Of a stretch of DNA of 64,000 nt, positions 60,892 through 64,000 are shown in pieces. The position numbers and the translations under genes are program-made. How positions within the stretch are numbered: the stretch's first letter is position 1; the number at the start of each line of letters is the position of its first letter. The notes beneath the pieces are model-generated. The model did not search any database and was not told the origin of the DNA. It saw only the letters and a list, made by a program, of their open reading frames with translations. Source of the stretch: Rhizobium sp. NXC24 (lineage in GTDB: Bacteria; Pseudomonadota; Alphaproteobacteria; Rhizobiales; Rhizobiaceae); the NCBI RefSeq assembly GCF_002944315.1, contig NZ_CP024312.1:62001-126000 (forward strand), read 5' to 3'.

Positions 60892-62517
60892 ATGAGTGGT
60901 AGAATCGTCGGTATTTCGAGGCGCGGCAGTGTTGGCGCCACTGTGGTGGCTTTCCTTCTGACCATGGCCGCCAACGGTGCCTGGGCAGGTGCCGATGCTG
61001 CGAAGCCGGTCGATGGCGGCGTCCTGAAGGTCGGGCTGGGAACGGATACGGCGATCATCGACCCGTCGATCACCGGCAGTTCGATTACGGCGGTAATCAC
61101 CCGAAACCTCGTCGATTCCCTGGTTGGTCAAGCTCCGGACAACAGCTTCTCCCCGTGGCTCTCCGAGCGCTGGGAGATCAATGGCGATAATACGGTCTAT
61201 ACATTTCACCTGCGCCAGGGCGTGACGTTCAGCGACGGCACGCCGCTTGATGCTGCGGCGGTCAAATATAATTTCGATCGTATTCTCGATCCCAAGACGA
61301 CCTCCAGCTACGCAAAGTCACTCCTCGGTCCCATCGATAAGATCGAGGCTCCGGACACTCGGACGCTCGTCATACGCTACCGCCAGTCCTTCGCGCCGTT
61401 GTTGCAGGGCCTGAGCTTACCCTACCTCGGAATTCAGTCGCCCACTTATCTGCAGAAGGCGACGAGCACCAACAACACGGTCGTCGGCTCCGGCCCTTAT
61501 GTTCTCGACAGTTTCGTCCAAGGCAGCGGCAGCAAGCTCAGCCGGCGCGCCGACTACAACTGGGGTCCCGGCTACGCGACACATACGGGGCCGGCGCATC
61601 TTAATGAAATCGATTTTAAATACCTGCCGGAAGCATCAGTTCGTCTGGGCGCTTTGGCGAGCGGCCAAGTCCAGGCTATCGACGCCGTTCCTCCCGCCAA
61701 TTTCCGATCCGTGCAGGGTAACGGCGCTTTGCAGGTGGTAACGAAAGAGAATCCGGGCGTCAGCAGCTCCTTTCTCCTCAACACATCAAAGGGGCCTTTC
61801 ACGGACATCAAGGTTCGCCAGGCTTTTCAGAGCGTGGTGAACGTGGCTTCCATTGTGAAGGCTGCCTATTTCGGTACCCTGAAACCGGCTGACAACATCG
61901 TCGGGCCCTCGACGCTCTATTACGATCCCGGCGTCAAGACGAAGTGGGGCTTCGACGTCGCCAAGGCAAACCGGTTACTCGATGAAGCCGGTTGGACTGA
62001 GAAGGATGCCGATGGCATTCGCCAGAAGGGGGGCCAGCGCCTGACGGTTCACTATGTCTATGACAGCGCGCAAGTCGGTGATTCAGATATCACGCTTGCC
62101 CAGGCGGCGCAGTACCAGGTGCGTCAGGCTGGTTTCGATCTTCAGCTCGATCCGGTTGATGCCGGCGGCTTTACCAGCCGCACCAATGCCAACGATTACG
62201 ATCTGGTCTCGCTCTACTACGTACGCGCCGAGCCCGACATCCTGCGCACCGTATTCCATTCCGCTTATGCGCCGCCCAACGGTGCCAATTATGCTCGCAT
62301 CAACAGTCTTGATGAGAAGCTGAGCAAGGCGATCGGCGCAACCGATGCAGAGCGGAAACGGCTCTATGCCGAGATCCAGGCGGAGATTATCGATCAGGCG
62401 TACGCGGTGCCGCGCTACATCCCTGCCTATCAGCTCGGCGCCTCCAAGAAACTGCTTGGCATTAGCTGGGCGACCAACGCCAAACCGAATTTCTACGATG
62501 CCTGGCTCAACCCGTAA
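60892..62517 (+). CDS. ABC transporter substrate-binding protein, family 5
   Basis: A 541-residue binding protein. ATG 60892 gives MSGRIVGISRRGSVGATVVAFLLTMAANGAWAGADAAKP, a signal peptide cut near residue 33. AGGATGGG precedes the start. The mature part opens VDGGVLKVGLGTDTAIIDPSITGSSITAVITRNLVDSLVGQAPDNSFSPWLSERWEINGDNTVYTFHLRQGVTFSDGTPLDAAAVKYNFDRILD; RADYNWGPGYATHTGPAHLNEIDFKYLPEASVRLGALASGQ links it to the binding proteins at 40310 and 52910. Its last 20 bp overlap the permease gene. Ligand unknown. Confidence 0.9.
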   Translation: MSGRIVGISRRGSVGATVVAFLLTMAANGAWAGADAAKPVDGGVLKVGLGTDTAIIDPSITGSSITAVITRNLVDSLVGQAPDNSFSPWLSERWEINGDNTVYTFHLRQGVTFSDGTPLDAAAVKYNFDRILDPKTTSSYAKSLLGPIDKIEAPDTRTLVIRYRQSFAPLLQGLSLPYLGIQSPTYLQKATSTNNTVVGSGPYVLDSFVQGSGSKLSRRADYNWGPGYATHTGPAHLNEIDFKYLPEASVRLGALASGQVQAIDAVPPANFRSVQGNGALQVVTKENPGVSSSFLLNTSKGPFTDIKVRQAFQSVVNVASIVKAAYFGTLKPADNIVGPSTLYYDPGVKTKWGFDVAKANRLLDEAGWTEKDADGIRQKGGQRLTVHYVYDSAQVGDSDITLAQAAQYQVRQAGFDLQLDPVDAGGFTSRTNANDYDLVSLYYVRAEPDILRTVFHSAYAPPNGANYARINSLDEKLSKAIGATDAERKRLYAEIQAEIIDQAYAVPRYIPAYQLGASKKLLGISWATNAKPNFYDAWLNP

Positions 62518-63448
62518 TCTGATCCGTGCCGGCACGAGGCGGCTGGGTGTGATCGTTGCCGTGCTGTGGGGCGCGGCGACGATTGCGTTCATCGCCATCA
62601 AGCTCATTCCCGGCGATCCGGTCTCGATCCTCGCCGGCGGCGAGAATATCGTCGACGAGGCCGAGCGCGCAGCGCTGGTGCATCAGTACGGATTGGATCA
62701 GCCGCTGGCGCTTCAATATCTGCGCTATCTCGGCGATGCGCTGCTCGGCAATTTCGGCCAAAGCTATCAATATCGGCAGCCCGTCATCGAGGTGATATGG
62801 GAAGCCGTCGGCCCGACACTGCAGCTAGCAGGCAGCGCCGTCGTTGTCGCGCTGTTTCTGGCGATCATCATCGCGTTGACGACCGCCGGACGCCAGCGAG
62901 GGCTTGCGGCAACGCTTTCCGGCATCGAGCTGGTGGTGTTGAGCACGCCGGTCTACTGGATCGGCATCGTGCTTCTGTCAGTTTTCAGCTTTCAACTGCA
63001 ATGGTTCCCGGTGACGGGCAGTGACGGGCTTTCCGCCCTCGTGCTGCCGGCGATTGCCCTTAGCCTGCCTCTGGCTGCGCTGCTGAGCCAAGTGCTGCGC
63101 GACGGGCTGGAAGAGGCCCTATCCCAGCCATTCGCGCTCACGGTGCGCGCTCGCGGCGTCGGGGAAACCATGCTGCGATTTCGCCATGGGCTGCGTCACG
63201 CCGCACTTGCTGCATCGACTTTGACCGGCACACTTCTCGCTAGCACGCTCGGCGGCTCCATCCTTACGGAAACGGTGTTCGGCCGGTCCGGCATCGGCCA
63301 GATCACATTACAGGCGATCAAGACTCGCGATATGCCGCTGGTATTGGGCTTGGTGATGCTTTCGGCAGCGGTCTTCGCCGTCATCAACCTCCTAGTCGAC
63401 GCCCTTTATCTCCTGATCGATCCTCGTCTCAGGAGAACGGTACAATGA
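62498..63448 (+). CDS. ABC transporter permease, DppB type
   Basis: A 316-residue permease. ATG 62498 (MPGSTRNLIRAGTRRLGVIVAVLWGAATIAFIAIKLIPGDPVSILAGG) overlaps the binding-protein end by 20 bp; longer frames would cut further into that gene. Segments HQYGLDQPLALQYLRYLGDALLGNFGQSYQYRQPV and the EAA loop SQPFALTVRARGVGETMLRFRHGLRHAALAAST are typical. It overlaps the next permease start (ATGA). Confidence 0.9.
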   Translation: MPGSTRNLIRAGTRRLGVIVAVLWGAATIAFIAIKLIPGDPVSILAGGENIVDEAERAALVHQYGLDQPLALQYLRYLGDALLGNFGQSYQYRQPVIEVIWEAVGPTLQLAGSAVVVALFLAIIIALTTAGRQRGLAATLSGIELVVLSTPVYWIGIVLLSVFSFQLQWFPVTGSDGLSALVLPAIALSLPLAALLSQVLRDGLEEALSQPFALTVRARGVGETMLRFRHGLRHAALAASTLTGTLLASTLGGSILTETVFGRSGIGQITLQAIKTRDMPLVLGLVMLSAAVFAVINLLVDALYLLIDPRLRRTVQ

Positions 63449-64000
63449 GCAGCGCGGAATTGTTCGATGCCGCGCTGCGTCGGCGCGGAAATGGTGGGGG
63501 TTATGCCAATCCCTGGTTGGCACCTGGCTTATTCGTTCCGCTTCTTATCGTGGTGGTTCTGGCCTTCGCAGTCGCCGCGCCGCAATGGTTTACTGCTTTC
63601 GATCCGGAAGCGGTGGATACGGATGCCATATTGCTGCGCCCTGATCTCAGACATTGGTTCGGCACCGACGAGCTCGGGCGCGACCTGTTTTCCCGCGTCG
63701 TCCACGGAACATCGCTGTCGCTCATGATAGGCATCGGCGCGACGCTGATCGCCACACTTGGCGGCATCCTGCTCGGCACGGCGGCCGCACTTGCGCCGAA
63801 GACGATCGGCCGCCTTCTCGTCCGGGGCATCGATATTCTGCTCGCATTTCCGGAAATGCTGCTGGCGCTGCTTGTCATCGCTGTGCTCGGGCGCGGGCCG
63901 TCGAACACGCTGCTTGCCGTCGGGCTTTCCAGCATCGCTTCCTATGCGCGGCTGGTGCGTTCGCAGGTGCTGCAGGTAAAGCTCTCTGGGTATGTCGAGC
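63445..64000 (+). CDS. ABC transporter permease, DppC type (truncated by the window end)
   Basis: The first ~185 residues of a DppC-type permease: first membrane segment WLAPGLFVPLLIVVVLAFAVAAPQWF, family motif HWFGTDELGRDLFSRVVHGTSLSL, and the start of the EAA region (IASYARLVRSQVLQVKLSGYVE). The rest lies beyond the window. ATG 63445 overlaps the DppB-type stop by 4 bp. An ATPase is expected downstream. Confidence 0.9.
   Translation, partial: MSSAELFDAALRRRGNGGGYANPWLAPGLFVPLLIVVVLAFAVAAPQWFTAFDPEAVDTDAILLRPDLRHWFGTDELGRDLFSRVVHGTSLSLMIGIGATLIATLGGILLGTAAALAPKTIGRLLVRGIDILLAFPEMLLALLVIAVLGRGPSNTLLAVGLSSIASYARLVRSQVLQVKLSGYVE

Overview
This window most likely comes from a member of the Rhizobiaceae (Rhizobium, Agrobacterium, Sinorhizobium or a near relative). 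The DNA is GC-rich with alphaproteobacterial protein families, tightly overlapping transporter operons, an extra groESL pair and a pair of carboxymuconolactone-decarboxylase-like proteins of the Avi_7170/Avi_7169 type. No rRNA, tRNA, CRISPR array or replication gene was seen. The content (almost all accessory import and catabolism) would suit a megaplasmid or chromid, but that is inference.

The dominant theme is scavenging of organic sulfur. Left to right: (1) 1-5530, minus strand: 2OG-Fe(II) oxygenase, O-acetylhomoserine sulfhydrylase-like enzyme, RidA, a frameshifted CMD protein, and the start of a peptide-type ABC importer. (2) 5829-11578, plus strand: an SsuABC-type importer with a Tat-signal binding protein, a small membrane protein, a LVIVD-repeat protein and an SfnB-like flavoprotein. 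(3) 12002-13932, minus strand: flavoprotein plus 2x[4Fe-4S] ferredoxin, divergent from a signal-less PhnD-like protein at 14017. (4) 14805-20156, minus strand: a complete dipeptide-type importer. (5) 20375-25878: desaturase, HAD phosphatase, groESL and a second 2OG oxygenase. (6) 26124-30866: amino-acid-type binding protein and two permeases without an ATPase, then an alkylsulfatase-like metallohydrolase. (7) 31085-32383: three unrecognised small or secreted proteins. (8) 32450-41962, minus strand: FMN reductase, acyl-CoA-dehydrogenase-like enzyme, SsuD-like and second luciferase-like monooxygenases, and a dipeptide-type importer with a fused double ATPase. (9) 42093-48204, minus strand: DMSO/biotin-sulfoxide reductase-type molybdoenzyme, GlcD-like FAD oxidase, kappa-GST/isomerase, TetR regulator and ketopantoate-reductase-like enzyme. 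(10) 48981-51525, plus strand: a second SsuABC importer. (11) 52910-60469, plus strand: another dipeptide-type importer with fused ATPase, luciferase-like monooxygenase and two CMD/peroxidase-like proteins. (12) 60892-64000: the start of a further dipeptide-type importer, cut by the window edge.

The most interesting signal is not a gene. A 17-bp dyad, TCTAY-N7-RTAGA, sits 29-115 bp before the first gene of nearly every operon here (eleven positions by eye, plus one N9 variant and one weaker match). It ties otherwise unrelated genes, including the HAD phosphatase and the unknown cluster at 31085-32383, into one apparent regulon. Its geometry contains the T-N11-A core of LysR-type regulators such as CysB/Cbl, but no LysR gene lies in the window, so the controlling protein must act in trans. 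The likely logic is that sulfur limitation turns on many importers at once. Two-component flavin monooxygenases fed by the FMN reductase, 2OG oxygenases, a sulfatase-like enzyme and a sulfoxide reductase then release sulfur, and an O-acetylhomoserine sulfhydrylase-type enzyme captures it.
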